64,000 nt of DNA from Stomorhina lunata (lineage: Eukaryota; Arthropoda; Insecta; Diptera; Rhiniidae), in contig OW121743.1 in assembly GCA_933228675.1 (NCBI GenBank), positions 81,977,863 through 82,041,862 of the forward strand, written 5' to 3'. The notes beneath the pieces were generated by a model. The model was not told where the DNA came from, did no database searches, and saw only the letters and a list, made by a program, of their open reading frames with translations. The position numbers and the translations under genes are program-made. This document shows positions 1 to 15,478 of this stretch, one piece after another. Within the stretch, counting starts at the first letter, position 1. The number at the start of each line of letters is the position of its first letter.

Positions 1-2431
1 CTCCGAAAATTTCTAATATTTTTTTACCGAAAAATTTTACCGAAAATTTTTTTTTTACCGAAAATTTTTCTATAGAAAAATTTTTCTATAGAAAATTTTT
101 CTATACAAACATTTTTTTGGCGAAAATTTTTCTATAGAAAAATTTTTTTGGCGAAAATTTTTCTATAGAAAATTTTTCTATAGAAAAATTTTTTTCGCGA
201 AAATTTTTCTATAGAAAAATTTTTTTGGCGAAAATTTTTCTATAGAAAAATTTTTTTTGGCGAAAATTTTTCTATAGAAAAATTTTTTGGCGAAAATTTT
301 TCTATAGAAAATTTTTTTTGGCGAAAATTTTTCTATAGAAAAATTTTTTTGGCGAAAATTTTTCTATAGAAAAAATTTTTTTGGCTAAAATTTTTCTATA
401 GAAAATTTTTTTTGGCTAAAATTTTTCTACAGAAAAATTTTTTTGGCTAAAATTTTTCTATAGAAAATTTTTTTTGGCTAAAATTTTTTTGGCGAAAATT
501 TTTTTTGCCGAAAATATTTTCGGTAAAAAAATTTTTCTATAGAAAAATATTTTTACCAAAAATTTTTCTATAGAAAAATATTTTTACCAAAAATTTTTCT
601 ATAGAAAAATATTTTTACCAAAAATTTTTCTATAGAAAAATATTTTTACCAAAAATTTTTCTATAGAAAAATATTTTTCCTAAAAATTTTTCTATAGAAA
701 AATATTTTTACCAAAAATTTTTCTATAGAAAAATATTTTTACCAAAAATTTTTCTATAGAAAAATATTTTTACCAAAAATTTTTCTATAAAAAATATTTT
801 TTCCAAAAATTTTTCTATAGAAAAATATTTTTACCAAAAATTTTTCTATAGAAAAATTTTTTTACCAAAAATTTTTCTATAGAAAAATATTTTTACCAAA
901 AATTTTTCTATAGAAAAATATTTTTACCAAAAATTTTTCTATAGAAAAATATTTTTACCAAAAATTTTTCTATAGAAAAATATGTTTACCAAAAATTTTT
1001 CTATAGAAAAATATTTTTACCAAAAATTTTTCTATAGAAAAATATTTTTACCAAAAATTTTTCTATAGAAAAATATTTTTACCAAAAATTTTTCTATAGA
1101 AAAATATTTTTACCAAAAATTTTTCTAAAGAAAAATATTTTTACCAAAAATATTTTTACCAAAAATTTTTCTATAGAAAAATATTTTTACCAAAAATTTT
1201 TCTATAGAAAAATATTTTTACCAAAAATTTTTCTATAGAAAAATATTTTTACCAAAAATTTTTCTATAGAAAAATATTTTTACCAAAAATTTTTCTATAG
1301 AAAAATATTTTTACCAAAAATTTTTCTATAGAAAAATATTTTTACCAAAAATTTTTCTATAGAAAAATATTTTTACCAAAAATTTTTCTATAGAAAAATA
1401 TTTTTACAAAAATTTTTCTATAGAAAAATATTTTTACCAAAAATTTTTCTATAGAAAAATATTTTTACCAAAAATTTTTCTATAGAAAAATATTTCTACC
1501 AAAAATTTTTCTTTAGAAAAATATTTTTACCAAAAATTTTTCTATAGAAAAATATTTTTACCAAAAATTTTTCTATAGAAAAATATTTCTACCAAAAATT
1601 TTTCTTTAGAAAAATATTTTTACCAAAAATTTTTCTATAGAAAAATATTTTTACCAAAAATTTTTCTATAGAAAAATATTTTTACCAAAAATTTTTCTAT
1701 AGAAAAATATTTTTACCAAAAATTTTTCTATAGAAAAATATTTTTACCAAAAATTTTTCTATAGAAAAATATTTTTACCAAAAATTTTTCTATAGAAAAA
1801 TATTTTTACCAAAAATTTTTCTATAGAAAAATATTTTTACCAAAAATTTTTCTATAGAAAAATATTTTTACCAAACATTTTTCTATAGAAAAATATTTTT
1901 ACCAAAAATGTTTCTATAGAAAAATATTTTTACCAAAAATTTTTCTATAGAAAAATATTTTTACCAAAAATTTTTCTATAGAAAAATATTTTTACCAAAA
2001 GTTTTTCTATAGAAAAATATTTTGATCGAAAAATTTTCTATAGAAAAATATTTTTACCAAAAATTTTTTTTTTTTTACCAAAAATTTTTCTATAGAAAAA
2101 TATTTTTACCAAAAATTTTTCTATAGAAAAATATTTTTACCAAAAATTTTTCTATAGAAAAATATTTTTACCAAAAAATTTTCTATAGAAAAATATTTTT
2201 ACCAGAAATTTTTCTATAGAAAAATATTTTTACCAAAAGTTTTTCTATAGAAAAATATTTTGATCGAAAAATTTTCTATAGAAAACTCAATAGAAACTCT
2301 ACCAAAAATTTTTCTACAGAAAAATATTTTTACCAAAAATTTTTCTATAGAAAAATATTTTTACCTAAAGTTTTTCTATAGAAAAATATTTTGATCGAAA
2401 ACTTTTCTATAGAAAACTCAATAGAAACTCT
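1..2431. repeat. AT-rich palindromic minisatellite, ~31-bp unit
   Basis: A tandem array that probably continues off the left edge. From about 540 to 2290 the unit is 31 bp and contains the self-complementary core TTTTTCTATAGAAAAA followed by TATTTTTACC; roughly 55 near-identical copies are present. From 1 to 540 the spacer differs (TTTTTTGGCG in place of TATTTTTACC), so this is an older or separate subfamily. Near the right end (2000-2431) a longer block containing GATCGAAAAATTTTC and CAATAGAAACTC recurs. No coding potential. The CTATAG core is the same as in the arrays at 30.1-36.0 kb and 45.8-47.6 kb. Confidence 0.95.
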
Positions 2432-2804
2432 ATACTTTTTAAATTCAACTTCTCAGTAATTTCTAAGAATTCATTTGACTAAATGTCACCATTTTTGTGT
2501 TTTCTAATTTTGTTCATATCATGTTATTTTTTTTTCTTTTAAATTGTCATTTGAATATTTTGTTTAATGCCTTTTTTTTTTGTCTAAAAATAAGCAATAG
2601 AATTTGTTAAGTAACAGACATTATTTATTGATGTTTTTAAAAAGTCATTATTCACAAAATAATCTTGTATAATAAAATAAAATTACTTCAATTAACTTGT
2701 AAATTTATTGAAATGATACATACGTGAAAAATATATAAATAATAATTTTTAAAAAAATTAAAAATATGCAAATATAAGATATTTTGAATTATTTTCTTTT
2801 GTAG
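2432..2804. other. AT-rich DNA, nothing recognised
   Basis: Unique-looking AT-rich sequence between the minisatellite and a candidate exon. I see no repeat unit, RNA gene or open frame of note. Its last bases are a pyrimidine-rich tract ending in TTTTGTAG, which could be a splice acceptor for the following stretch. Confidence 0.5.
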
Positions 2805-3022
2805 ATTTATAAAATTACTCAACAGAAAATATTCGTATGTATCAAGTTCAATAATTTTGTTTTATGGTCCCCTAAGTACAAAAACCCCCGAAATTACTTA
2901 TGAAGCAGCCTATGAGTTGATCTCGAGCCTTTATCAAGCCCCACTTGTTCTCTACGAGCCTCCGAATTCCACCAACAATATTTTATGGCGAGGGCTTCTA
3001 CGAGGTAACTTTAATCGACTCA
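2805..3022 (+). CDS. candidate internal exon of an unrecognised protein (weak)
   Basis: The segment lies between an acceptor-like TTTTCTTTTGTAG and a consensus donor-like A|GTAAGT at 3023. One frame (codons starting at 2806) stays open through it and ends ...TNNILWRGLLRGNFNRL before the donor; without splicing a TGA follows at 3028. The last two thirds are visibly richer in G+C than the flanks, which is unusual here. I do not recognise the peptide and see no matching neighbouring exons within the window. The sequence directly abuts a long-inverted-repeat element starting at about 3038, so it may instead be a fragment of a transposable element. A second frame is also open across the donor, which weakens the coding claim. 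Confidence 0.2.
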
Positions 3023-3037
3023 GTAAGTGATTCTATG

Positions 3038-5079
3038 TCGCACAGTGGTTTACGGACGCTTTTTTTTGGAAATAATTCTGTAACTTCTGAATGAAATTTG
3101 ACATGGTGATAGTTAAGGAGTATTCGAGTTGGTTTTCAAAAGCACTGGCCCATGAGGGGTCGGGAGAGTTATTGATGGACCTTCAAAGTAGGTCACCTCG
3201 GGTGTTCGACTTTTTTAAAAATTCGCCAAAAATCCATTTATGAATGGATTGAAAAGAAATTTTAAACTTAAGTTCTCCTTCAGAAGGTCTACAAAAAATA
3301 CGCTTACATGTGTAGGTTATCTCCTTTGGGTTTCGAGATATTTGGATAAAAAGGAATTTTTGGGTTGATTTTTTACTTATTTTTTCAAGCTTTTTTTGAT
3401 CTGGTGGACGCATCTGAAGATCAAAAATTTTTTAAGAATATTCGTTAAAATTGTAACAAAATTCTAAATAATTTTTGTGCGAGTTGGTTATAGATATCTT
3501 CTTTCGTTTAAAAGTTAAAAATATTCAAAGTTGAAACTTAAAAAAATTTCGCTTTTTTTTGAGTTATTCCCTAAAAGATAGCTATATTTTTTCAATAATA
3601 AAAAAATATTTTCTTAAGAAACATAAAAATATTTTTAAAGTTTTTTAAAGAAAACATAATGAGAATGCGTATAAAATAAATTTCTTGCTAGTTGGACTTT
3701 TGGTCCTCGCACATGCCCTCTCCAAAAAATGCCAATTTGTAAAAAAAAATTTTGGTTTAAATAAAAATTTCTCAAAAGGCAAGGCACCGATTTGAAAAAT
3801 ATAATAATATCCATATTTTCTAATATATCTGTTATAGATTGGAAAAGTTTTTTCTGAAACGAGCTGCAAATAGAGTCAGTGTTGTCATTTTTGTAAAAAA
3901 ACTCATTTTTTGAAACCCTTTTTTCCCGAGTTGGGAATTGGGGTATTTTTTAGTTAAAATTGGGATTTTTTTTAGTCTATTGCTTTTAGATCGTATTGGT
4001 CTACATGACTACAAATTTTCATTGTGATATCTTCATCTATGTCATTTCTACAAAATATCAAAAATTGAAATTATTTTCCTTCTAAAAGTAGAAAAATAAT
4101 ATTTTTTTGTTTTACGATACAAAGTGTAAAAATATTAACTCACTTAAACAAGATTTTTAATTCATGTTCATCTCCTGGACTTTCCCGATCCAATGATACT
4201 AAACACGTGTATCAAGCTTTAATACATAGCCTTTAAAAGCTCTGAAAACTTTGCCTCCCATAGCATTTTAAAGCTAAATATTGGAGTATTGGAGAGTAAT
4301 GTGTGCAAATAAAGTTAATGGTGCACAGTGGTATTAACTCTGCAATTTCTAAACTACTAGACGGATTTTGACACAATTTGGAACGTCAATAGAAGAGGTG
4401 TGAGGCTTTTAGAACAATTTTTAAGAACGTATTTGTCGGTAGCACAGTGGGTTCTACAGTGGGCCAAAGTTGACTACCTCGGGTATATAAAACATTTGGG
4501 GGCGTATAACTTTCCTCAATTGGGTCCGATCTAAAAGATTTTTACGCTTTCGAAAACTTCTTAAAAAAAAATTAAGAAAAAAACATACTTACTTTACTAC
4601 CTTATCTCTTATAGTTTAAGAGATATTTGACTCCATACAATTTTAGTATAATATTTTAACATTACTTTGCAAAAATTTTCGCAAAAATCTCTAAAACTAA
4701 ACAAGGTATTGCGACTATTTTTGTACATAGTATGGACCTGTGTATGCGAAAATCAGAAATATAAATTTCAAAGGAGATAACTTACACATGTAAGCGTATT
4801 TTTTGTAGACCTTCTGAAGGAGAACTTAAGTTTAAAATTTCTTTTCAATCCATTCATAAATGGATTTTTGGCTAATTTTTAAAAAAGTCGAACACCCGAG
4901 GTGACCAACTTTGAAGGTCCATCAATCACTTTCCCGACTCCTCATGAACCAGTGCTTTTGAAAACCAACTCGAATACTCCTTGACTATCATCATGTCAAA
5001 TTTCATTGAAATATCTCCAGTCGTTCAAAAGTCACAGAATTATTTCCAAAAAAAGCGTCCGTAAACCTCTGTGTGTCGA
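3038..5079. mobile_element. non-coding element with ~300-bp terminal inverted repeats
   Basis: About 290 bp at 3038-3330 reappear as an imperfect reverse complement at 4769-5079; the outer ends read CACAGTGGTTTACGGACGC on the left and its near-complement on the right. The 1.4-kb interior has no open frame of note but twice repeats a GCACAGTGG motif (about 4323 and 4441) like that at the left terminus. The structure fits a non-autonomous DNA transposon with long terminal inverted repeats. I could not define a target-site duplication. The superfamily is not determined. Confidence 0.7.
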
Positions 5080-6685
5080 TTGGTATATTTTTAGGTGACA
5101 GACCAATTTTTTTGCATTGCAAAAATGATAACATCTTAAACATGTTTCAAAATTCTAAAAGCCTAAATATTCAAAATAAAATCGTGAAATTTTTTTATTT
5201 AAAAAAAAACAAAAAATTACTTTTAACGTGTTTTTAATTGTAAACTAATAAAGTTTAATTTGGATTTATAAGATGCTACTATTAAAAACTTTATCACACC
5301 AAATTAACAAAACCTGCAAAAGTTTAGTAACACAATAAAATAATTATATTTAATTATTCAAAGGGAATTTGTATATTTAATAGTATAATAAATGAATTTA
5401 GACAAACTATAAATAATTCCAAAAACGTCATAGATTTTGAATTTGAAAATTTTTTTAAATAAAGTTTTTAATAAAAAAAACCCTGAAAAAACAGACATTT
5501 GCCACAAATACTCGCACAACTTGTTAAGATTTTTAAAAAAATAACAATAAAAATGAATTAATGGGAATTATATTTAAACAAACCACCAAATTAGTTAAAT
5601 CTTTGCAAACCACATACAAATTACTAACTAATACTAAGTAATTTGTTTAAGCAAAATAAATTTTCCATGTTTTAGTAACTGAAATTCAATTTGAATTTGA
5701 TTTTGAGTTTAAACTCAATTTAAATATTTCCTTCTCTTGCTCTTGAGTTAAATTTTTATTTTCATAATTATTAAAAAAAGTATGAATTTATTAATTTTTA
5801 TTGCGGTTTTAATTTACATAAAGAGAATTTAATATTAACAATATTATAAACGAAAAACCGATTTTAATAACTGCCACACCATGACGTTTTTTTGAATTTT
5901 TTCTTTTTGTTCGATACCTGCATTTGTTGTAATTTCGTTGTAATTTTTTTTTTTGTTATTTTTTTTATAATATTTGTATGTAAATTAACATTTTTAAACC
6001 GGAATAATTAGAATTAATTAAAATTTAATTGATCATTTAACCGTCATCGTTAAACTGTATTAATTATGACAGACGCTGGAAGTAACTGATTCCATGTAGA
6101 TTCATAGTATATACTTGTATAGTATATATGTATTATCCAATTTGTATTAAATTCATTTCATTAATTGTTATGAGTTCAATTAATTATTATTTTAATATTC
6201 AAGATTTGTTTTAATAATACCCATAATTGATAAAATATTGTATATTTGTTTGTTTTTTTTAATACATTTGAGGTTTAATCAAACTATTGACAATTGAAAA
6301 TTTAAACGGATGATGGCAATTTTAATATTAAAACAGCTGCTTTATTCAGTGAATAGCGAAAATTCTAAAATCAGGGTTAAATTTTCGCTAAATACTTGAG
6401 TGTTATTTAAAAAACTTATTTTAGTGTGAGATATCACAGATAACGCTTTATGAATATTAGCGGTAAAATTGGGAAAATCATTTCAGGTTATTTTATTGCA
6501 AAATGTTTCAAAAACAAGGATCTTCAGAATAAGCAGGAGCCGAGTACACATTTTTTCACATACATTTAAACTCATAAACGCCACGAACCGTAATTAAATT
6601 CTCAACAATGAGTTTCGTTTTTGTTTTGTTTTATAATAAAACTCAGAAAATAACAGTTTGTTTTTATATCCACTATCAAAATGAA
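5080..6685. other. AT-rich intergenic DNA, nothing recognised
   Basis: About 1.6 kb of strongly AT-rich sequence with homopolymer tracts. I see no tandem unit, RNA gene, splice-flanked open frame or copy of the other repeat families in this window. Confidence 0.5.
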
Positions 6686-7539
<854 letters not shown>

Positions 7540-7540
<1 letters not shown>

Positions 7541-10500
7541 AAAATTTCCTATTTTCATAGGAAATTTTGAAACTTTCCTACTTTCATAGGAAATTTTGAA
7601 ACTTTCCTATTTTCATAGCAAAATTTTGAAAATTTCCTATTTTTATAGGAAATTTTGAAAATTTCCTATTTTTATAAGAAATTTTGAAAATTTCCTATTT
7701 TTATAGGAAATTTTGAAAATTTTTAAAGGAAATTTTGAAAATTTCCTTTTTTTATAGGAAATTTTGAAAATTTCCTATTTTTATAGGAAATTTTCAAAAT
7801 TTCCTATTTTTATAGGAAATTTTCAAAATTTCCTATTTTTACAGGAAATTTTCAAAATTTCCTATTTTACAGGAAATTTTCAAAATTTCCTATTTCTATA
7901 GGAAATTTTCAAAATTTCTTATTTTTATAGGAAATTTTCAAAATTTCCTATTTTTATAGGAAATTTTCAAAATTTCCTATTTTTATAGGAAATTTTCAAA
8001 ATTTCCTATTTTTATAGGAAATTTTCAAAATTTCCTATTTTTATAGGAAATTTTCAAAATTTCCTATTTTTATATGAAATTTTCAAAATTTCCTATTTTT
8101 ATAGGAAATTTTCAAAATTACCTATTTTTATAGGAAATTTTCAGAATTTCCTATTTTTATAAGAAATTTTCAAAATTTCCTATTTTTATAGGAAATTTTG
8201 AAAATTTCCTATTTTTATAGGAAGTTTTGAAAATTTCCTATTTTTATAGGAAATTTTGAAAATTTCCTATTTTTATAGGAAATTTTGAAAATTTCCTATT
8301 TTTATAGGAAATTTTGAAAATTTCCTATTTTTATAGGAAATTTTGAAAATTTCCTATTTTTATAGGAAATTTTGAAAATTTCCTATTTTTATAGGGAATT
8401 TTGAAAATTTCCTATTTTAATAGGAAATTTTTAAAATTTCCTATTTTATAGGAAATTTTTAAAATTTCCTATTTTTATAGGTAATTTTGAAAAATTCCTA
8501 TTTTTAAAGGAAATTTTGACAATTTCCTATTTTTATAGGAAATTTTTAAAATTTCCTATTTTTATAGCAAATTTTTAAAATTTCCTATTTTTATAGGAAA
8601 TTTTTAAAATTTCCTATTTTTATAGGAAATTTTTGAAAATTTCCTATTTTTATAGGAAATTTTTGAAAATTTCCTATTTTTATAGGAAATTTTGAAAATC
8701 TCCTATTTTTATAGGAAATTTTGAAAATCTCCTATTTTTATAGGAAATTTTGAAAATCTCCTATTTTATCGGAAATTTTGAAAATTTCCTATTTTTATAG
8801 GAAATTTTGAAAAATTCCTATTTTTAAAGGATATTTTGAAGATCTCCTATTTTTATAGGAAATTTTTAAAATTTCCTATTTTTATAGGAAATTTTTAAAA
8901 TTTCCTATTTTTATAGGAAATTTTTAAAATTTCCTATTTTTATAGGAAATTTTTAAAATTTCCTATTTTTTTAGGAAATTTTTAAAATTTCCTAATTTTA
9001 TAGGAAATTTTTAAAATTTCCTATTTTTATAGGAAATTTTTAAAATTTCCTATTTTTATAGGAAATTTTTAAAATTTCCTATTTTTATAGGAAATTTTTA
9101 AAATTTCCTATTTTTATAGGAAATTTTTAAAATTTCCTATTTTTATAGGAAATTTTTAAAATTTCCTATTTTTATAGGAAATTTTTAAAATTTCCTATTT
9201 TGATAGGAAATTTTTAAAATTTCCTATTTTTATAGGAAATTTTTAAAATTTCCTATTTTTATAGGAAATTTTTAAAATTTCCTATTTTTATAGGAAATTT
9301 TTAAAATTTCCTATTTTTATAGGAAATTTTTAAAATTTCCTAATTTTATAGGAAATTTTTAAAATTTCCTATTTTTATAGGAAATTTTTAAAATTTCCTA
9401 TTTTTATAGGAAATTTTTAAAATTTCCTATTTTTATAGGAAATTTTTAAAATTTCCTATTTTTATAGGAAATTTTTAAAATTTCCTATTTTATAGGAAAT
9501 TTTTAAAATTTCCTATTTTTATAGGAAATTTTTAAAATTTCCTATTTTTATAGGAAATTTTTAAAATTTCCTATTTTTATAGGAGATTTTTATAATTTCC
9601 TACTTTTATAGGAAATTTTTAAAATTTCCTATTTTTATAGGAAATTTTTAAAAATTTCCTATTTTTATAGGAAATTTTTAAAATTTCCTATTTTTATAGG
9701 AAATTTTTAAAATTTCCTACTTTTATAGGAAATTTTTAAAATTTCCTACTTTTATAGGAAATTTTTAAAATTTCCTACTTTTATAGGAAATTTTTAAAAT
9801 TTCCTACTTTTATAGGAAATTTTTAAAATTTCCTACTTTTATAGGAAATTTTTAAAATTTCCTACTTTTATAGGAAATTTTTAAAATTTCCTACTTTTAT
9901 AGGAAATTTTTAAAATTTCCTACTTTTATAGGAAATTTTTAAAATTTCCTACTTTTATAGGAAATTTTTAAAATTTCCTACTTTTATAGGAAATTTTTAA
10001 AATTTCCTATTTTTATAGGAAATTTTTAAAATTTCCTATTTTTATAGGAAATTTTTAAAATTTCCTATTTTTATAGGAAATTTTTAAAATTTCCTATTTT
10101 TATAGGAAATTTTTAAAATTTCCTATTTTTATAGGAAATTTTTAAAATTTCCTATTTTTATTGGAAATTTTTAAAATTTCCTATTTTTATAGGAAATTTT
10201 TAAAATTTCCTATTTTTATAGGAAATTTTTAAAATTTCCTATTTTTATAGGAAATTTTTAAAATTTCCTATTTTTATACGAAATTTTGAAATTTTCCTAT
10301 TTTTATAGGAAATTTTGAAAATTTCCTATTTTTATAGGAAATTTTGAAAATTTCCTATTTTTATAGGAAATTTTGAAAATTTCCTATTTTTAAAGGAAAT
10401 TTTTAAAATTTCCTATTTTTATAGGAAATTTTTAAAATTTCCTATTTTTATAGGAAATTTTTAAAATTTCCTATTTTTATAGGAAATTTTTAAAATTTCT

Positions 10501-11246
10501 TATTTTTATAGGAAATTTTTAAAATTTCCTATTTTTATAGGAAATTTTTAAAATTTCCTATTTTTATAGGAAATTTTTAAAATTTCCTATTTTTATAGGA
10601 AATTTTTAAAATTTCCTATTTTTATAGGAAATTTTTAAAATTTCCTAATTTTATAGGAAATTTTTAAAATTTCCTATTTTTATAGGAAATTTTCAAAATT
10701 TCCTATTTTTATAGGAAATTTTCAAAATTTCCTATTTTTATATGAAATTTTCAAAATTTCCTATTTTTATAGGAAATTTTCAAAATTTCCTATTTTTATA
10801 GGAAATTTTCAAAATTTCCTATTTTTATAGGAAATTTTCAGAATTTCCTATTTTTATAAGAAATTTTCAAAATTTCCTATTTTTATAGGAAATTTTGAAA
10901 ATTTCCTATTTTTATAGGAAGTTTTGAAAATTTCCTATTTTTATAGGAAATTTTGAAAATTTCCTATTTTTATAGGAAATTTTGAAAATTTCCTATTTTT
11001 ATAGGAAATTTTGAAAATTTCCTATTTTTATAGGAAATTTTGAAAATTTCCTATTTTTATAGGAAATTTTGAAAATTTCCTATTTTTATAGGAAATTTTG
11101 AAAATTTCCTATTTTTATAGGAAATTTTGAAAATTTCCTATTTTTATAGGAAATTTTGAAAATTTCCTATTTTTATAGGAAATTTTGAAAATTTCCTATT
11201 TTTATAGGAAATTTTGAAAATTTCCTATTTTTATAGGAAATTTTGA
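7540..11246. repeat. 3.7-kb hairpin minisatellite, ~29-bp unit
   Basis: About 128 copies of a 28-29-bp unit with a long dyad: AAATTTCCTAT, TTTT, ATAGGAAATTT. The 3-4 bp joint between units comes in G, C and T versions (TTTGAAAA, TTTCAAAA, TTTTAAAA) arranged in blocks, e.g. C-type at 7790-8190, T-type mainly 8860-10270, C-type again 10690-10880, G-type 10880-11246. A sub-block with CCTACTTTTATAGG occupies 9710-10000. Block structure indicates local amplification. It begins inside the dispersed repeat A and ends at a unique sequence. Confidence 0.97.
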
Positions 11247-11944
11247 GCTTTCAGTGGTGAAGTGTGTTATATGATCCGGCTTGGCCGTCAAAGCAAATCG
11301 AACACAGGTTTGAGCTTTAATGGGTAATGTGTTATTTTAAAGTAAATTAAAGCAAATTTGTGGCTTGATGAACTTTCAATAAAATCGAATAACCTGTCAA
11401 AAATGCCACATTTTATAAAAATATTTATAAAAAAGTAGTTTCTAGAAATTTAAAAATCAACGGTTTTTATTAGTAGGAGTATTATTATTGTAATTTTTGC
11501 TTTAATAATTTCTAAGAATTTAACAGAAGCAAAAAAATTAAGACAAACGAAATCATAAAAAACACTGAATTAATTAAATTAGCATATTTTATTATATTAA
11601 TAGGGATATCTTAACGCTTCATTAAACATTTAAGACGATAGGGATATTATATTTCAATATGTTTAGAAAAGAATTAAAAAAAAATAAATAGTTGGAGTTT
11701 GAGTATTTTAGGCGCCATATAAATAGACATTTGAATAAACAAATTACTAATTTATGTTAATTAGAACCACAGAAAAATTAATTATTTAAATTTGATGGAT
11801 GGAAGGAGATTTGGATAAGAATGATTTTGGTATTTTGAGTAGATTAAATTAATTTATATGCATTCAAGTTAAATGCAATTTAGTTAAAATTAGTTTGATA
11901 AAGTATTAATATATAATGTAATACATTATTTAAAATATGGAATG
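11247..11944. other. AT-rich intergenic DNA, nothing recognised
   Basis: Unique-looking sequence between the minisatellite and dispersed-repeat copy B. It is not the missing right part of copy A, judged by eye. No gene, tandem unit or RNA gene seen. Confidence 0.45.
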
Positions 11945-13530
<1,586 letters not shown>

Positions 13531-14210
13531 TAAGACATTTAAATATCGTCTAAAAAACTGGGTCACTGACTTAATTTTTATCAAATTTGAAAAATATTGA
13601 TTTAGAATTTCATTAAAAGCAATTTTAGCATTTTTGAATTTCAATTAAATTTTAAATTTTTATACAATTCTATTAAATACATGATGTCTTCAAACCAGAA
13701 ATATCGGCAAAAAAATATTTACGTCACAGTTCAGACATCATTAGAAAAAGACCGGAATTTTGTTTAAAAATAAATGGAATTTTTATAGAAATTATTATCA
13801 CCCAAAAATAACCCCAAAATAATTTTAATATGATAATCTCGTTTAGGAAATTCAGCTTAAATTGTGGTTAATACTAATTCTAAAGTGTTTTCCCCAAAAA
13901 ATCAGTCATCGATGTCTGAGTACCTTTTTAAGGCAATCAAAATTATTTATAGACAATTAAAGAATTATAGAGACTGATATCAAAAACAAATATTTATTTG
14001 CCTGATTTGAATAGCAATTATCAGTTATGATTAATTGTTAATTATGATTGTTAATGACAATGGGAAAATATTTGCTACGTCATTTATTTGGAAGCTCGTG
14101 TTTTTTTTTTATCCTAAAACGCTATAGGTGGGAAGAAATATTGTTATACGTAAAAGCAACCGATCGATTTAGAATAAATACTTTTCGATATTAAGATATT
14201 GTTGTTTTTA
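13531..14210. other. AT-rich intergenic DNA, nothing recognised
   Basis: Sequence between two dispersed-repeat copies in opposite orientation. No gene, RNA gene or tandem unit seen. Confidence 0.45.
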
Positions 14211-15368
14211 TACTCACCAGAATAGGGGTTTATTTGAGATTGTCATTCCGTTTGTAATTTCTTTAATATTGGCTCAAAAACCAAAAGGGATATGTTTTTG
14301 AATTCTTATGAAATTCAAAGATGATTGAGCGATGTCCGTCTGTCTGTCTGTCTGTTGGAAGCACGATAACGCCTAAGCGAAAAGAGCTATTACACTTGGC
14401 AAACTATTCTGGCAAAGATATTCTTTATTTCTGGAAGAATTTCGGTATTGAAATTGGGAAAAATCGGTTGACATTTGACCATAGCTCCCGTATAACCTCG
14501 TAAATGACAAATTATAGCAGTTACAATGATAAAATTTGGTATCTACAAGTTTCACAAAAGGACTAGGCAGCACATAAAATTTTATTTTGAAATCGGTTTA
14601 CTTTAAACCATAGCTCCCATACAAAAAACTTACGGAAACAGCAATAATTCCACCTAAAATACACTTAAATGCCAAAATATGATAAACTGTAATAGCTTTG
14701 GCCACTAAATTTAGCATACACAAGTCTTATACCAGTCAGTGTGCAAAATTTTGTCACAATCGGTCACCATTTGACCATAGCTCCCATACAAAAAACTTAC
14801 GGAAACACAAAAATACAAAAAGAAAATGGGGTTTATGTCCGTCTATCCGTCAGATAAAAGCGCGATAGCACCTTAACGAAAAGAGCTAAAGGAACAAAAT
14901 TTTACAAAAGTATTTTCGATATCATGAAAAAGTTGTGTATTGAAAATGGACGAAATCGGTTGACATTTAGTTAGAGCTCCCATATAACCCCGCTCCGGGA
15001 ATCACATTAATGCGGATAAATTGAATACAATTGTAATAGCTATGACCACTTAATTTAGAGTAGAGAAGTTTTATGCAACTATTGGTCAGTATATCAAATT
15101 TTATAGGAATCGGTCAATAATTGACTCTAGCTTTCATATAAAAACCACTTCCGAAAACCAAAAAAATGTAATGAAGGCCAGTTAAAAGCTATTAAATTGT
15201 AAACTTTGGCAGCTATGGCCACTAAATTTTACAATAATAAGGTCTATATAAATACCAACAGATTTTGTGACAATCGGTCAACATTTGGCTTTAATTCTTA
15301 GATGTATATAACTTAAGAACTTCTAGCAAAATATATGGACCTCTCGTATTGCTATCATCTTGTTTATC
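14211..15368 (+). mobile_element. dispersed (GTCY)n-bearing repeat, copy C
   Basis: Same module order as copy A but with only about 25 bp of (TGTC)n (14335-14356) and extending further to the right, through the GGGAATCACATTAATGCGG and CCAACAGATTTTGTGAC modules. Its right end, ATATATGGACCTCTCGTATT, matches ATATATGGACCTGTCGTATT in copy E at 61125, after which the two diverge; here a transposase remnant follows. Non-coding. Confidence 0.85.
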
Positions 15369-15478
15369 CTAACTATTGGGTTATACATTTCGTGGTTTCA
15401 AAATTATAGGACTATAGTTCGACATCTGTCAAACTAAGTTGTTGACCAAATTTTTTCTTTTCAGTTGAAAGTCTGACA

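Noticed and set aside
1..2431. CRISPR array (regular palindromic repeats)
   Set aside because: There are no unique spacers of constant length; the whole unit is repeated, and the DNA is eukaryotic.
3183..3869. Minus-strand frames of 76 and 74 codons in the long-inverted-repeat element
   Set aside because: One lies across an inverted arm, both are AT-rich without domains, and neither has a counterpart in a known transposase.
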